Notes under the pieces: generated by a model
Databases searched by the model: none
Seen by the model: only the letters and a program-made list of their open reading frames with translations
Told to the model about the DNA's origin: nothing
Shown here: piece after piece, positions 7,333-15,941 of the stretch
Layout: each line of letters begins with the position of its first letter
Numbering within the stretch: position 1 is the stretch's first letter
Made by a program: the position numbers and the translations under genes
NCBI RefSeq assembly: GCF_900100435.1
Contig: NZ_FNEX01000002.1
Span: forward strand, 453,832 to 517,831
Direction: 5' to 3'
Length of the DNA: 64,000 bases
Source of the DNA: Pedobacter sp. ok626
GTDB taxonomy: Bacteria > Bacteroidota > Bacteroidia > Sphingobacteriales > Sphingobacteriaceae

Positions 7333-8160
7333 TTATTTATGCGTACTAGCGTAAGTTTGGATGATGCTGAAACCTGCTTCATCAATTGCATAAGTTAATT
7401 TATCAATTTTAGAAGTTAGGATGTTGTACATGATAATTGCAAGTGTAGAAGTACCAATACCTGTAGCTGTGTTAATCAAAGCCTCAGAGATACCAGTTGC
7501 CAATGCAGCTTGATCTGGAGCACCAGAGTTAGCCAAACCACCGAAGGCCTTGATCATACCTGTTACTGTTCCTAATAGACCCATCAAAGTACCTACTGAT
7601 ACTAAAGTAGCAATTACAGTTAAGTTTTGCTCTAACATTGGCATTTCCAAAGTAGTAGCTTCTTCGATATCTTTCTGGATAGCTAAACATTTTTGGTCAG
7701 TGTCCATGTTTGGCTCAACTTCCATTTCACGGTATTTTTTCAATCCCGATTTAATTACGTTTGCAACAGAACCTTGTTGTTTGTCACACTCAGCCATAGC
7801 TGACTCAATGTTGTTTGCATTCAAAAGAGACTGCACTTTTTTAACGAAAGCATCTAAGCTTCCTTTACCTGTTGCTTTACCAATAACAATAAAACGCTCA
7901 ACAGAGAATACGATTACCATTAAGAACATACCCATAAGGATTGGTACGATAAAACCACCTTTGTAAGCCATACCTGCGTAGTTACCAACTTTAGGTAAAT
8001 TTTCAACGTTATCGTCGATAAAGTTTTTTGGATCACCCAGGATAAATTTGAAAATACAGATACCGATAATGATACAAATTGGAATCGTTAATGTAGCGAA
8101 TAGATTAGAAGCTGTCGAGCTTTCTTTTTTTACTGTTGTAGGTTTTGGTGCGTTTGCCAT
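7333..8160 (-). CDS. exbB: MotA/TolQ/ExbB-family proton channel protein
   Basis: A 275-residue motor subunit. Transmembrane helices are predicted at about 21-40, 69-87, 185-207 and 225-248; the last two carry the conserved ExbB/TolQ stretches LVSVGTLMGLLGTVTGM and ALINTATGIGTSTLAII. The extra first helix is typical of the Bacteroidota branch. With ExbD it forms the inner-membrane proton channel that drives TonB. It heads the operon exbB-exbD-exbD-tonB-small membrane protein-PstS-like-TPR. Confidence 0.93.
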   Translation of the reverse strand: MANAPKPTTVKKESSTASNLFATLTIPICIIIGICIFKFILGDPKNFIDDNVENLPKVGNYAGMAYKGGFIVPILMGMFLMVIVFSVERFIVIGKATGKGSLDAFVKKVQSLLNANNIESAMAECDKQQGSVANVIKSGLKKYREMEVEPNMDTDQKCLAIQKDIEEATTLEMPMLEQNLTVIATLVSVGTLMGLLGTVTGMIKAFGGLANSGAPDQAALATGISEALINTATGIGTSTLAIIMYNILTSKIDKLTYAIDEAGFSIIQTYASTHK

Positions 8161-8258
8161 TTTTTTTTAGTTTTTTAGTTTTTAGTACTTTGTTTTTTAA
8201 AATTAGATAAATAATCCGTAATACACACAACGACCATTATAAACAATTGTTGTAACAA

Positions 8259-8287
8259 CAAAATTATAACTTTGATTTTAATTCCAA
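8259..8287 (-). promoter_or_regulatory. Promoter of the exbB operon
   Basis: The minus strand carries TAATTTTG (8266-8259), a full TAnnTTTG match, with TTG (8287-8285) 18 bp upstream. This leaves a leader of about 90 nt before the exbB ATG at 8160. The spacing is within the normal range for Bacteroidota housekeeping promoters. Confidence 0.55.
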
Positions 8288-8342
8288 ATTAAATAATCGT
8301 TAGCCTATTCCCCGAGTATTTCCCTTCACGTAGTTAGTATAA

Positions 8343-8377
8343 TTAAAAAAGATTGTCCCGGTGGAGAGACAATCTTT
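8343..8377 (-). terminator. pckA terminator
   Basis: AAAGATTGTC (8377-8368) and GACAATCTTT (8357-8348) make a perfect 10-bp stem with a 10-nt loop, continuing into TTTAATT on the minus strand. It sits 56 bp after the pckA stop. The rest of the 8161-8432 gap holds only the exbB promoter and AT-rich leader. Confidence 0.8.
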
Positions 8378-8432
8378 CGCAATTAAAACTAAAAAAAAAT
8401 TGAAATGCAAATTTTTCGGTAAAAAAATGCTT

Positions 8433-10037
8433 TTAATGTGCGTTTTCAACAACTTTAGGCACAGATGCAAGCATTTCTTCACTCGCATAGGCTTCAAACT
8501 GCTTAAAGTTATTTATAAATGCCAACGCCAATTCGTTTGCTTTTAGATCGTATTCCTTAGGATCCGTCCAGGTATTTCTTGGGTTCAATATTTCTGCCGG
8601 AACGTTTGGACAACCTACCGGAATGCACAATCCAAATACAGGATCTGCTTCAAAAGCGATATTTTCAAATTCTCCCTTCAATGCAGCAGCAATCATAGCT
8701 CTTGTATACGCTAATTTCATCCGTTTTCCAACTCCATAAGCTCCGCCACTCCATCCGGTATTGATCAACCAAACATTCACCTTATGCTTTTGCATCTTCT
8801 CGCCTAGCAAACTTGCATAGCGTGTTGGGTGCAACGGCATAAATGCTTTACCAAAACAAGCAGAGAAGGTTAACTGAGGTTCTGTAACGCCCGCTTCTGT
8901 CCCTGCCACCTTAGCGGTATAGCCAGATACGAAATGGAACATCGCCTGCCCCGGAGTTAATTTTGATATCGGAGGTAAAACACCAAACGCATCAGCTGTT
9001 AGAAAGAAAATGTTTTTAGGCATTCCAGCTATTGATGGTATAATCGCATTATCAATGAAATCTATTGGGTAAGCAACCCTTGTATTTTCTGTTTTATCTA
9101 TATTAGAAAAATCTACCGTACGCGTCTGAGGGAAATAATTAATATTTTCCAACAATGCGCCAAATTTAATGGCATTATATATCTGAGGTTCCTTCTCAGC
9201 TGTCAGGTCTACACATTTAGCATAGCATCCGCCTTCGAAATTGAACACAGAATCATCGCTCCAGCCATGCTCATCATCACCAATCAGCCCTCTTTCAGGA
9301 TCAGCCGAAAGCGTGGTTTTCCCAGTGCCCGAAAGGCCAAAAAAGATTGCCGTATCGCCATCCTTCCCTACATTGGCAGAGCAATGCATCGATAAAGTGT
9401 TTTTTTGTTCTGGTAAAATGAAATTAAGTACAGAGAAGATCCCTTTTTTTATCTCTCCAGTGTAACCCGATCCACCCACCAAAATCATCTTTTTAGTAAA
9501 GTTCAGGATAGAAAAATTCGGTTGCCTGGTCCCATCTACGGCCGGATCAGCGAAAAAAGTAGGTGCAGCTATAATCGTCCACTCCGGTTGAGCAACCACT
9601 TCTTCTTCTCCAAACCTCAGAAACAGGTTATTGGCGAAAAGATTTTGATAGGCCGTTTCCGTAACTACCCTGATGGTTGTTTTATACTTTTCATCTGCAC
9701 AGGCGTAGGCATCCCGTACATAAAAATCCTTCTGATTAAGGTGCGCGGTAATCTTATTAAAAAGGGAATCGAAATGTTGTGCATCAATCTTGATATTGAT
9801 GTCACCCCACCAAACGGTATCCTGAGTAATGTCATCGCAAACAATAAATCTGTCTTTCGGAGAACGACCGGTAAATTTACCTGTGTCAATTGCCAATGCA
9901 CCGCTATCGGCAAGCGTACCTTCTCCATTCTTCAAGGCCTCTTCAACCAGTTGTGCCACATTAAGCTGAAATAGAGCATTATCTGAATCTAGGTTCAAAT
10001 AGTTCAAGTCAGGCTTAAGCATAAACGCTTTGCTCAT
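8433..10037 (-). CDS. pckA: Phosphoenolpyruvate carboxykinase (ATP)
   Basis: A 534-residue cytosolic enzyme that converts oxaloacetate and ATP to phosphoenolpyruvate, ADP and CO2; in anaplerotic settings it runs in reverse. The kinase-1a P-loop GLSGTGKTT is at 234-242. TGRSPKDRF (56-64), GDDEHGWSD (253-261) and FEGGCYAKC (267-275) are the usual substrate- and metal-site motifs of the ATP-dependent class. Length is normal for this class. It is a single gene with its own promoter and terminator. Confidence 0.97.
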   Translation of the reverse strand: MSKAFMLKPDLNYLNLDSDNALFQLNVAQLVEEALKNGEGTLADSGALAIDTGKFTGRSPKDRFIVCDDITQDTVWWGDINIKIDAQHFDSLFNKITAHLNQKDFYVRDAYACADEKYKTTIRVVTETAYQNLFANNLFLRFGEEEVVAQPEWTIIAAPTFFADPAVDGTRQPNFSILNFTKKMILVGGSGYTGEIKKGIFSVLNFILPEQKNTLSMHCSANVGKDGDTAIFFGLSGTGKTTLSADPERGLIGDDEHGWSDDSVFNFEGGCYAKCVDLTAEKEPQIYNAIKFGALLENINYFPQTRTVDFSNIDKTENTRVAYPIDFIDNAIIPSIAGMPKNIFFLTADAFGVLPPISKLTPGQAMFHFVSGYTAKVAGTEAGVTEPQLTFSACFGKAFMPLHPTRYASLLGEKMQKHKVNVWLINTGWSGGAYGVGKRMKLAYTRAMIAAALKGEFENIAFEADPVFGLCIPVGCPNVPAEILNPRNTWTDPKEYDLKANELALAFINNFKQFEAYASEEMLASVPKVVENAH

Positions 10038-10057
10038 AAATAAGTAAGTTAGTCCGA

Positions 10058-10065
10058 CAAAGTTA
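10058..10065 (-). promoter_or_regulatory. Likely -7 element of pckA
   Basis: TAACTTTG on the minus strand matches TAnnTTTG, 20 bp ahead of the pckA ATG. At the expected -33 distance there is only TTA rather than TTG, so the promoter may be weak or activator-dependent. Confidence 0.45.
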
Positions 10066-10181
10066 TGCAGATAAAAAGGGAATAAGCATCATTTCGCCCG
10101 AAAAAATTTACTTATTGTCGCCGATACACTAACACGAATTAGCTGATTATCAATGATTTAAAACGATTTCAGAAAACGTTT

Positions 10182-10535
10182 TTATCCACCTGATTTTTTT
10201 ACTTTGAAGCCTTCTTTTTGAAGCAATAACAGCACTTTATCTCTAAAATCGCCCTGGATTAGAATTTCACCGTCTTTACTCGCTCCTCCTACACCACATT
10301 TGGTCTTCAGCATTTTACTCAGTTTTTCCAACTCTTCATCGCTCCCAACAAATCCTGTGACCAATGTTACGGCCTTTCCCCCACGATTCTTTTTGTCCAG
10401 CATCACCCGTAAATTTTGCTGATTGTTAGCCAAAGCTTCAGCTGGTTCCGCATTTTCTTCCTCATAAACAAAAGATGGATCTGTCGAGTACATGATCCCA
10501 CCTAAGTCGCTTAGCGTTTTCTTTTTAGGCTTCAT
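10182..10535 (-). CDS. SUI1/eIF1-like translation factor (YciH family)
   Basis: A 117-residue basic protein with a C-terminal SUI1 domain (about 50-117). The conserved run includes GKAVTLVTGF, LKTKCGVGG, and ILIQGDFRDKV followed by LLQKEGFKVKK. Bacterial YciH proteins resemble eukaryotic initiation factor 1 and have been linked to initiation fidelity. The start codon lies inside the end of the upstream lipid kinase gene (11-bp overlap), so translation of the pair is probably coupled. Confidence 0.9.
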   Translation of the reverse strand: MKPKKKTLSDLGGIMYSTDPSFVYEEENAEPAEALANNQQNLRVMLDKKNRGGKAVTLVTGFVGSDEELEKLSKMLKTKCGVGGASKDGEILIQGDFRDKVLLLLQKEGFKVKKSGG

Positions 10536-11415
10536 AATCAGGTGTAATGATATTTAAAGACAAAGGGTTAATAGACACTGCGATTTCTTTCCCCATAAAA
10601 TAGGGCTCTCCATCAATATGTATCGCATCTTCCTTTATCCGACTGATGTATATATTTTTTCCTTTAATAATTTCTACCAGGTTAGAGTTATCGGTTTTTA
10701 ACCGCAGCATTTGATAAGCCAATACAGGAAGTTTGTACAACGGGAACTCCTTAACAATGCAAACATCCAGCAATCCATCGGTTACCGATGCTTTTGGAGA
10801 TATATGTGCATTGTTGCCATACTGCGAAGAATTGGCAACACTAATCACAAATGCCTTGCGCGAGTATTCTTTCCCATCAACAGTAATCTGGTACGTTTGG
10901 GACTTGTAGCTAAACATTTCTCGCAAACCCAATTTTACATATCCACTTAATCCCCTGCTTTTATTTCCGGCAAACACCGAACTGATATGGGCATCAAAAC
11001 CCATACCGGCCATATTGAAAAAGCACTTCTCATTAAATGTCGCAGTATCAATAACCGATACTTTACAGTTATTTATGACTTTTATCGCTTTTACCGTATT
11101 CATCGGTATTTTTAAGAACCTGGCTAAACCATTTCCTGATCCAAAAGGCAAAACACCAAGTATTTTGTTCTGTTGCATCACTTTTGCTGCGATTTCATTG
11201 ATTGTTCCATCGCCACCAACAGCAACAATCACATCAAAGTTTTTATTCGCAGCTTCTTCTGCTATTTCGGCGGCATGGCCAACATATTCAGTAAATGCAA
11301 AGTTCGGATTGAATTTCGCCCGATCCAGATGAGCATCTATCAGTGCAGGAATTTTCAACTTATTCTTCCCTCCCGATATTGGGTTTATGATAAATAAAAT
11401 ATTTAATTTTGACAA
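10525..11415 (-). CDS. Diacylglycerol kinase-family lipid kinase (YegS/DgkB type)
   Basis: A 296-residue soluble lipid kinase. It shows NPISGGK near the N-terminus (11-17), the catalytic GGDGT motif (67-71), GSGNGLAR (92-99) and the C-terminal IHIDGEPY. This family phosphorylates diacylglycerol or related lipids with ATP. The substrate cannot be told from sequence: diacylglycerol, phosphatidylglycerol or a sphingoid base are all possible, the last being relevant because Sphingobacteriaceae make sphingolipids. It overlaps the SUI1 gene by 11 bp. Confidence 0.9.
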   Translation of the reverse strand: MSKLNILFIINPISGGKNKLKIPALIDAHLDRAKFNPNFAFTEYVGHAAEIAEEAANKNFDVIVAVGGDGTINEIAAKVMQQNKILGVLPFGSGNGLARFLKIPMNTVKAIKVINNCKVSVIDTATFNEKCFFNMAGMGFDAHISSVFAGNKSRGLSGYVKLGLREMFSYKSQTYQITVDGKEYSRKAFVISVANSSQYGNNAHISPKASVTDGLLDVCIVKEFPLYKLPVLAYQMLRLKTDNSNLVEIIKGKNIYISRIKEDAIHIDGEPYFMGKEIAVSINPLSLNIITPDYEA

Positions 11416-11456
11416 GGTCTTCGCGCTTTATTAGAATACAAAATAATCGATATTTT

Positions 11457-11486
11457 TTGACTATTTAAATATATAGTGTAATTTTG
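11457..11486 (+). promoter_or_regulatory. metK promoter
   Basis: TTG (11457-11459) and TAATTTTG (11479-11486) are separated by 19 bp, a near-ideal Bacteroidota promoter. Transcription would start around 11490, just ahead of the first helix of the riboswitch at 11496. Confidence 0.7.
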
Positions 11487-11495
11487 CAGCATTAA

Positions 11496-11563
11496 AGTGG
11501 ACTGATTTGCGATGCTATGTAAAAATAGCGGGATTGCAACCACGTAAAAAAAAGTGCTAACCT
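11496..11563 (+). ncRNA. SAM-II riboswitch in the metK leader
   Basis: The leader carries the SAM-II conserved core in order: helix P1 5' arm GTGG (11497-11500), then CTGATTT (11502-11508), ATTGCAA (11533-11539), P1 3' arm CCAC (11540-11543), an A-rich linker, and GTGCTAA (11554-11560). This follows the published consensus (CUGAUUU ... AUUGCAA ... GCUAA). A small hairpin GCTAT/ATAGC (11514-11528) is inserted in the loop, where length is variable in the family. It binds S-adenosylmethionine and would shut down expression of the synthase that makes it. The start codon is about 85 nt downstream, so the mode of control is not obvious from sequence. Recognised by eye; no covariance search was done. 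Confidence 0.8.
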
Positions 11564-11647
11564 GTCATACACTTCATTTTACTGCCTGTTTTGCAGGATC
11601 AACTTCCATTTTACGTAATTGTTTACTATTTAAATTAATTATTTAAA

Positions 11648-12898
11648 ATGTCGTATTTATTTACATCAGAATCTGTTTCCGAAGGACATCCTGATAAAAT
11701 TGCGGATCAAATTTCTGATGCGCTAATCGATAACTTCCTGGCTTTTGATCCAGATTCAAAAGTAGCTTGCGAAACATTAGTTACCACTGGTCAGGTAATT
11801 CTAGCTGGCGAAGTAAAATCTACTACCTACCTGGATGTACAACAAATTGCGCGAGATGTTATCCGTAAAATCGGGTACACCAAAAGCGAATATATGTTCG
11901 AGGCCAACTCTTGTGGTATCCTTTCGGCTATCCATGAGCAGTCACAAGACATCAACCAAGGTGTAGATAGAAGTAGTAAAGAAGAGCAAGGTGCTGGTGA
12001 CCAAGGAATGATGTTTGGCTATGCTACCACTGAAACTGAAAATTATATGCCTTTGGCTTTAGACTTGTCGCATACTTTGCTACAGGAATTGGCTATCTTA
12101 AGACGTGAGAACAAGGAAATCACTTATTTACGTCCAGATGCAAAATCTCAGGTAACTCTTGAATATTCAGACGATAACAAACCAGTACGCATTGCTGCAA
12201 TTGTAATTTCTACGCAGCATGATGATTTTGCTGAGGAAGCGACAATGCTAGCCAAAATCAAAAAAGACCTGGTTGATATCCTAATTCCAAGAATCATTTC
12301 CAAATACCCTCAATACGCGCATTTCTTTAACGATAAAATTGAATACCATATTAACCCAACCGGTAAATTTGTAATCGGTGGTCCACATGGCGATACTGGT
12401 TTAACAGGCCGTAAAATTATCGTGGATACTTATGGTGGTAAAGGTGCACATGGTGGTGGTGCTTTCTCTGGAAAAGATCCAAGTAAGGTAGATAGAAGTG
12501 CTGCTTATGCTACTCGTCATATCGCTAAAAACCTTGCTGCTGCAGGTGTTGCTGATGAAATTCTGGTGCAAGTAAGTTATGCGATCGGTGTAGCTAAACC
12601 AATGGGTATCTATATCAACACTTACGGAACAAGCAAAGTGAACAAAACTGATGGTGAGATTGCTAAAATCGTAGAGGATATATTTGATATGCGCCCTTAC
12701 TTTATCGAGCAACGCTTAAAATTAAGAAACCCTATTTATAGCGAAACTGCTGCTTACGGGCATATGGGCCGCAAGCCAGAAACTGTAACCAAAACTTTCA
12801 AAACGCCAAACGGTGAAACTAAAACAGTTAGTGTTGAGCTGTTTACTTGGGAGAAATTGGATTTTGTAGATAAAGTAAAAGCTGCTTTTTCTTTGTAA
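11648..12898 (+). CDS. metK: S-adenosylmethionine synthetase
   Basis: A 416-residue cytosolic enzyme that makes S-adenosylmethionine from ATP and methionine. Signature one [12 protein letters not shown] is at 115-126 and signature two GGGAFSGKD at about 267-275. GHPDKIADQ near the N-terminus binds ATP. Length and motif order are normal. Product feedback through the upstream SAM-II riboswitch fits this gene exactly. A terminator follows 22 bp after the stop. Confidence 0.98.
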   Translation: MSYLFTSESVSEGHPDKIADQISDALIDNFLAFDPDSKVACETLVTTGQVILAGEVKSTTYLDVQQIARDVIRKIGYTKSEYMFEANSCGILSAIHEQSQDINQGVDRSSKEEQGAGDQGMMFGYATTETENYMPLALDLSHTLLQELAILRRENKEITYLRPDAKSQVTLEYSDDNKPVRIAAIVISTQHDDFAEEATMLAKIKKDLVDILIPRIISKYPQYAHFFNDKIEYHINPTGKFVIGGPHGDTGLTGRKIIVDTYGGKGAHGGGAFSGKDPSKVDRSAAYATRHIAKNLAAAGVADEILVQVSYAIGVAKPMGIYINTYGTSKVNKTDGEIAKIVEDIFDMRPYFIEQRLKLRNPIYSETAAYGHMGRKPETVTKTFKTPNGETKTVSVELFTWEKLDFVDKVKAAFSL

Positions 12899-12920
12899 GC
12901 CTAGCTCTATAATATACTTA

Positions 12921-12956
12921 AAAGGGGATGTAACGATTGTTATATCCCTTTTTTTA
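12921..12956 (+). terminator. metK terminator
   Basis: AAAGGGGATGTAAC and GTTATATCCCTTT pair imperfectly around a short loop and run into TTTTTTT. The structure begins 22 bp after the metK stop codon. Confidence 0.8.
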
Positions 12957-13066
12957 TGCCGCATCGTCTCCGACATTATGAGTTAGCTTTCCTGTCCGTT
13001 CCTGAAATTGATTGTGACAAACCATTTGACCTAAGCGTTGTTCTTATATAAAAGAAACATAACATT

Positions 13067-13408
13067 ATGGAACATCCTATGGAAATGAATACACTGAGTG
13101 AGATTTTAGAGAAATTGAGGACTAAAGGCCTTGACAAAGAAATAAAAATGACTGACCACGGCAAAATGCAAAGTGATCTGAAAATTTATAGTCCAGAAGA
13201 TTTAACCATTATCAAAACATATCGTTTTGAAGGGGATTCCGATCCCGCAGACAATGCTGTTCTTTATTTGTTAGAAGATAAGGAGGGACAAATCGGATAT
13301 ATCATGGACGCCTACGGAATGTATAGTTCACAGGAAAATACGGGGTTTGATGATTTCCTCAAAAAGATACCTACGGCCGATAGAGATTTACAAGAACTGT
13401 TTAGTTAA
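13067..13408 (+). CDS. Conserved small hypothetical protein
   Basis: A 113-residue soluble acidic protein with no signal peptide or membrane segment. The middle, TYRFEGDSDPADNAVLYLLE then GYIMDAYGMYSS, matches my memory of a small Bacteroidota family that databases often label phosphoribosylpyrophosphate synthetase. It is far too short for that enzyme and lacks its PRPP loop, so I do not transfer that name. An internal ATG at residue 5 or 7 is an alternative start. The last codons form one arm of a perfect hairpin. Confidence 0.75.
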   Translation: MEHPMEMNTLSEILEKLRTKGLDKEIKMTDHGKMQSDLKIYSPEDLTIIKTYRFEGDSDPADNAVLYLLEDKEGQIGYIMDAYGMYSSQENTGFDDFLKKIPTADRDLQELFS

Positions 13409-13419
13409 ACAGTTCTTGT
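13390..13419. terminator. Perfect 14-bp inverted repeat spanning a stop codon
   Basis: ACAAGAACTGTTTA (13390-13403) and TAAACAGTTCTTGT (13406-13419) are exact reverse complements separated by two bases. The left arm encodes the end of the small hypothetical protein and its TAA stop lies in the right arm. It sits between two converging genes, so it may act as a bidirectional terminator or mRNA 3' stabiliser, though the T-run after it is poor. Confidence 0.6.
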
Positions 13420-13428
13420 ATTACATTA

Positions 13429-14688
13429 TTAATAATCTACATGGTAATCCTTCGCAAAAGCCTCAGCACCCCATGCGCGTTTACTTGTCCAGGCCACTGG
13501 CTTGGCAGTCCAGAATTCATGACTAGCCGGTAATCCCAATGGCAGAAAAGATAGTGTTGCCATATATAAACTTCCGGTTGAAGTATAATAATCTGCTATT
13601 TCAGGTTGGTGGCCACAAAACCCCAGCTGTAACCAGCCTTTTTTATCAAATGTCCCCGGTGTGCCATACATGTTCTGTTTCACTTTAGTCAGTGCACAAC
13701 GCACTTGAGCGGGCTTAATAGATTCTGGCAATTTTTCCATCAATGCAACTTGACTAAGCGCCTGGAAAGCACCGGTACGGTAAGTAATAGATCGGCCAAT
13801 CGGCGGGAAGGTTCCCTCTGGGGAGATCATTCGCTCCTGCCCTACAGCATAACGTTGCATACGTTTTAAAGCCAGATCATAGACTTTCTGTTCAACCAGT
13901 TTTTTATCTGCCATCACTGCAAGGATATCCACCATCATGGGATGGATTACAAAAGAGTTATAGTAATCAAAGGCAAGGTTCGGACCATCGCCGTACCAGC
14001 CATCACCTTTATACCATTCATTCAATTTTTTAGGCCCTTCATTTAAGCGTTCCGCATTATAATCTTCTCCAACGGAAAGTAAAAAAGCTTCTGTAATCGA
14101 GCCGAATAATAGCCAGTTGCTTTTAAACGGCTTTCTGTTTCTTAAAGATTTAAAGGCAGTAATGATTCTTTGTTTTGTTTCTGCTTCGAGCGGCTCCCAC
14201 AATGCTTTTGGTGCCCTTAAAAAAGATTGAGCCAGGTAAGCGGCATCTACAATTGGTTGATAGTCCTTGGCAAAGTTTAACGCATCGGGACTACCGGGCG
14301 CAAAACATTTGTTTAGACCTTTTATCGCATCTGTTCTTAGCTTTTTTCTTGCTATTCCCTCTGTGGTTTCATCATCGGGTAAAGCCAACCAAGGGGCAAT
14401 TCCGGCATAAGTACGACCCACTGCTTCAAGATAAGTTACCGATAACGAGCGCGAATCAAATGTAGGTGCTTTTTCAACTGGCATATTTTTGATCAATGTG
14501 CCGTTGGCCAAATTGATTACGACAGGACTGGCAATTTTATTTAGCAATTTCCACCAATACTCGCGATCATTCCCAGCATACCCTATTGATACTTTGGTTT
14601 GATCAGTAGCAGCCAAAATATTTTTGGGGCTCATTGCACCAATAATTCCGGCCAATGAGAAAGCACCTATAAATTTTCTTCTTTCCAT
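13429..14688 (-). CDS. DUF2264 family protein, probable carbohydrate-active
   Basis: A 419-residue exported protein. The N-terminus MERRKFIGAFSLAG has a twin-arginine-like start and ends around NILAATDQ. The body matches DUF2264 as I know it (EAVGRTYAGIAPWL, KSNWLLFGSITEAFLL, YKGDGWYGDGPNLAFDYYNSF), a family with an expected alpha/alpha-barrel. Members occur in polysaccharide-utilisation loci and some have been linked to uronic-acid hydrolysis; the activity here is not established. It is the last gene of the GH29-GH88-DUF2264 run, 9 bp after GH88, which suggests a joint role in trimming an acidic, fucosylated oligosaccharide. Confidence 0.82.
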   Translation of the reverse strand: MERRKFIGAFSLAGIIGAMSPKNILAATDQTKVSIGYAGNDREYWWKLLNKIASPVVINLANGTLIKNMPVEKAPTFDSRSLSVTYLEAVGRTYAGIAPWLALPDDETTEGIARKKLRTDAIKGLNKCFAPGSPDALNFAKDYQPIVDAAYLAQSFLRAPKALWEPLEAETKQRIITAFKSLRNRKPFKSNWLLFGSITEAFLLSVGEDYNAERLNEGPKKLNEWYKGDGWYGDGPNLAFDYYNSFVIHPMMVDILAVMADKKLVEQKVYDLALKRMQRYAVGQERMISPEGTFPPIGRSITYRTGAFQALSQVALMEKLPESIKPAQVRCALTKVKQNMYGTPGTFDKKGWLQLGFCGHQPEIADYYTSTGSLYMATLSFLPLGLPASHEFWTAKPVAWTSKRAWGAEAFAKDYHVDY

Positions 14689-14697
14689 ATAATTATT

Positions 14698-15894
14698 CTA
14701 TAAATACCAGTTTTTGTAACGCATTAATGCCTCCAAATAATAATAATCGGCATAGGTTAGCGGCACATCTATTTCTGATCTAAGCGGTAATGCGCCTGTG
14801 CTATGCATCAGTAAAAAACCTCCATTTTGCCCCGCTTTAGAACGATAAGCATCAGACGACAATGAGGAGATCATCTCCCCCGCAGCATCAATATAAATCT
14901 TAGCATCTTCCTTTCCTGTATATTGTCCAAGCTCCAGCAAGGCTGATGCAATCACAGCAGCCGCTGATGCATCCCGGTAAGTGTTTGGAATACCAGGGGC
15001 ATCAAAATCCCAGTAAGGAACTTTATCGGCAGGCATATTTGGATGGTTCAATATAAAAGAGGCAATATTCTTTGCCAGATTTAAATATCGCTTTTCTTTT
15101 GTAAATCTGTACATCATGGTATAACCGTATAAAGCCCAACCTTGCCCGCGACTCCAAGCCGAAGAATCAGATGCGCCCTGAGCAGTTCCTCTTTTAACTA
15201 CAGCTCCAGTTTTCATATCATAATCCACCACGTGATACGAGCTGTAATCTGGTCTGAAATGATTTTTCATTGAGGTGTTGGCATGATTAATCGCGATCTT
15301 TTTATATTTAGCATCACCACCATGATCAGTTACCCAGGCTAATAATTCGAGGTTCATCAGGTTGTCGATAATCACAGGTCCTTTCCATTTTTTACTGGAG
15401 TTCCAGGATTGGATCACTTTTGCATTGGGACGGTAACGTGTAATTAACGAAGCAGCAGCCGTATCAATTGTCGGTATGTATACCGGTTTTTTAGTGATGC
15501 GGTAAGCATTGCCAAAACTGCAAAACATCATAAAACCTAAATCATGATTACCTGTATAGTGTTTTTCCTTCTCTAATATTGCCAGGCGATTTTCCGCCTC
15601 TTTTAATGTGGCAGTGTCTTTAGTATATTCATAAATATAAAGCAATGCCCCTGGATAAAAACCACTGGTCCACCATTTGGTATCACTGGTTTCAACCCTA
15701 TTGGTTTTAGGGTTATAAGTTTTGGGCATTACCTGCGCCGGGACATTTTTAGCGAGCACTTTATATTGCTGTTCGGCAAATCTAAATTGCTCATCAATCA
15801 GCTCTTTCATCTGCACCTTGTTCCCGTTTGCCTGCTGCGCACTGGCCAAACCTGTGGTAGCCAGTAAGCAGACAGTAAACAATAGTTTTCTCAT
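14698..15894 (-). CDS. Glycoside hydrolase family 88 (unsaturated glucuronyl/galacturonyl hydrolase)
   Basis: A 398-residue periplasmic enzyme with a signal peptide (1-19, ending GLASAQ). The two aspartates typical of GH88 appear as Asp118 in NHDLGFMM and Asp177 in VIIDNLMN, plus SRGQGWALYGY and the C-terminal PLTYADYYYLEAL. The family hydrates the 4,5-double bond of unsaturated uronic acid at the end of oligosaccharides made by polysaccharide lyases. No lyase gene is present in this window, so the lyase must act elsewhere or this enzyme has another substrate. It lies between GH29 and DUF2264. Confidence 0.9.
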   Translation of the reverse strand: MRKLLFTVCLLATTGLASAQQANGNKVQMKELIDEQFRFAEQQYKVLAKNVPAQVMPKTYNPKTNRVETSDTKWWTSGFYPGALLYIYEYTKDTATLKEAENRLAILEKEKHYTGNHDLGFMMFCSFGNAYRITKKPVYIPTIDTAAASLITRYRPNAKVIQSWNSSKKWKGPVIIDNLMNLELLAWVTDHGGDAKYKKIAINHANTSMKNHFRPDYSSYHVVDYDMKTGAVVKRGTAQGASDSSAWSRGQGWALYGYTMMYRFTKEKRYLNLAKNIASFILNHPNMPADKVPYWDFDAPGIPNTYRDASAAAVIASALLELGQYTGKEDAKIYIDAAGEMISSLSSDAYRSKAGQNGGFLLMHSTGALPLRSEIDVPLTYADYYYLEALMRYKNWYL

Positions 15895-15941
15895 AGTTTG
15901 TGTGTGTTGTGTATTCCTTTGTGTTGTATTTTGTTTTGGGC

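Noticed and set aside
13067..13408. Phosphoribosylpyrophosphate synthetase name for the small hypothetical protein
   Set aside because: The protein is about one third of the enzyme's length and lacks its substrate-binding motifs; the label appears to be a propagated database error.
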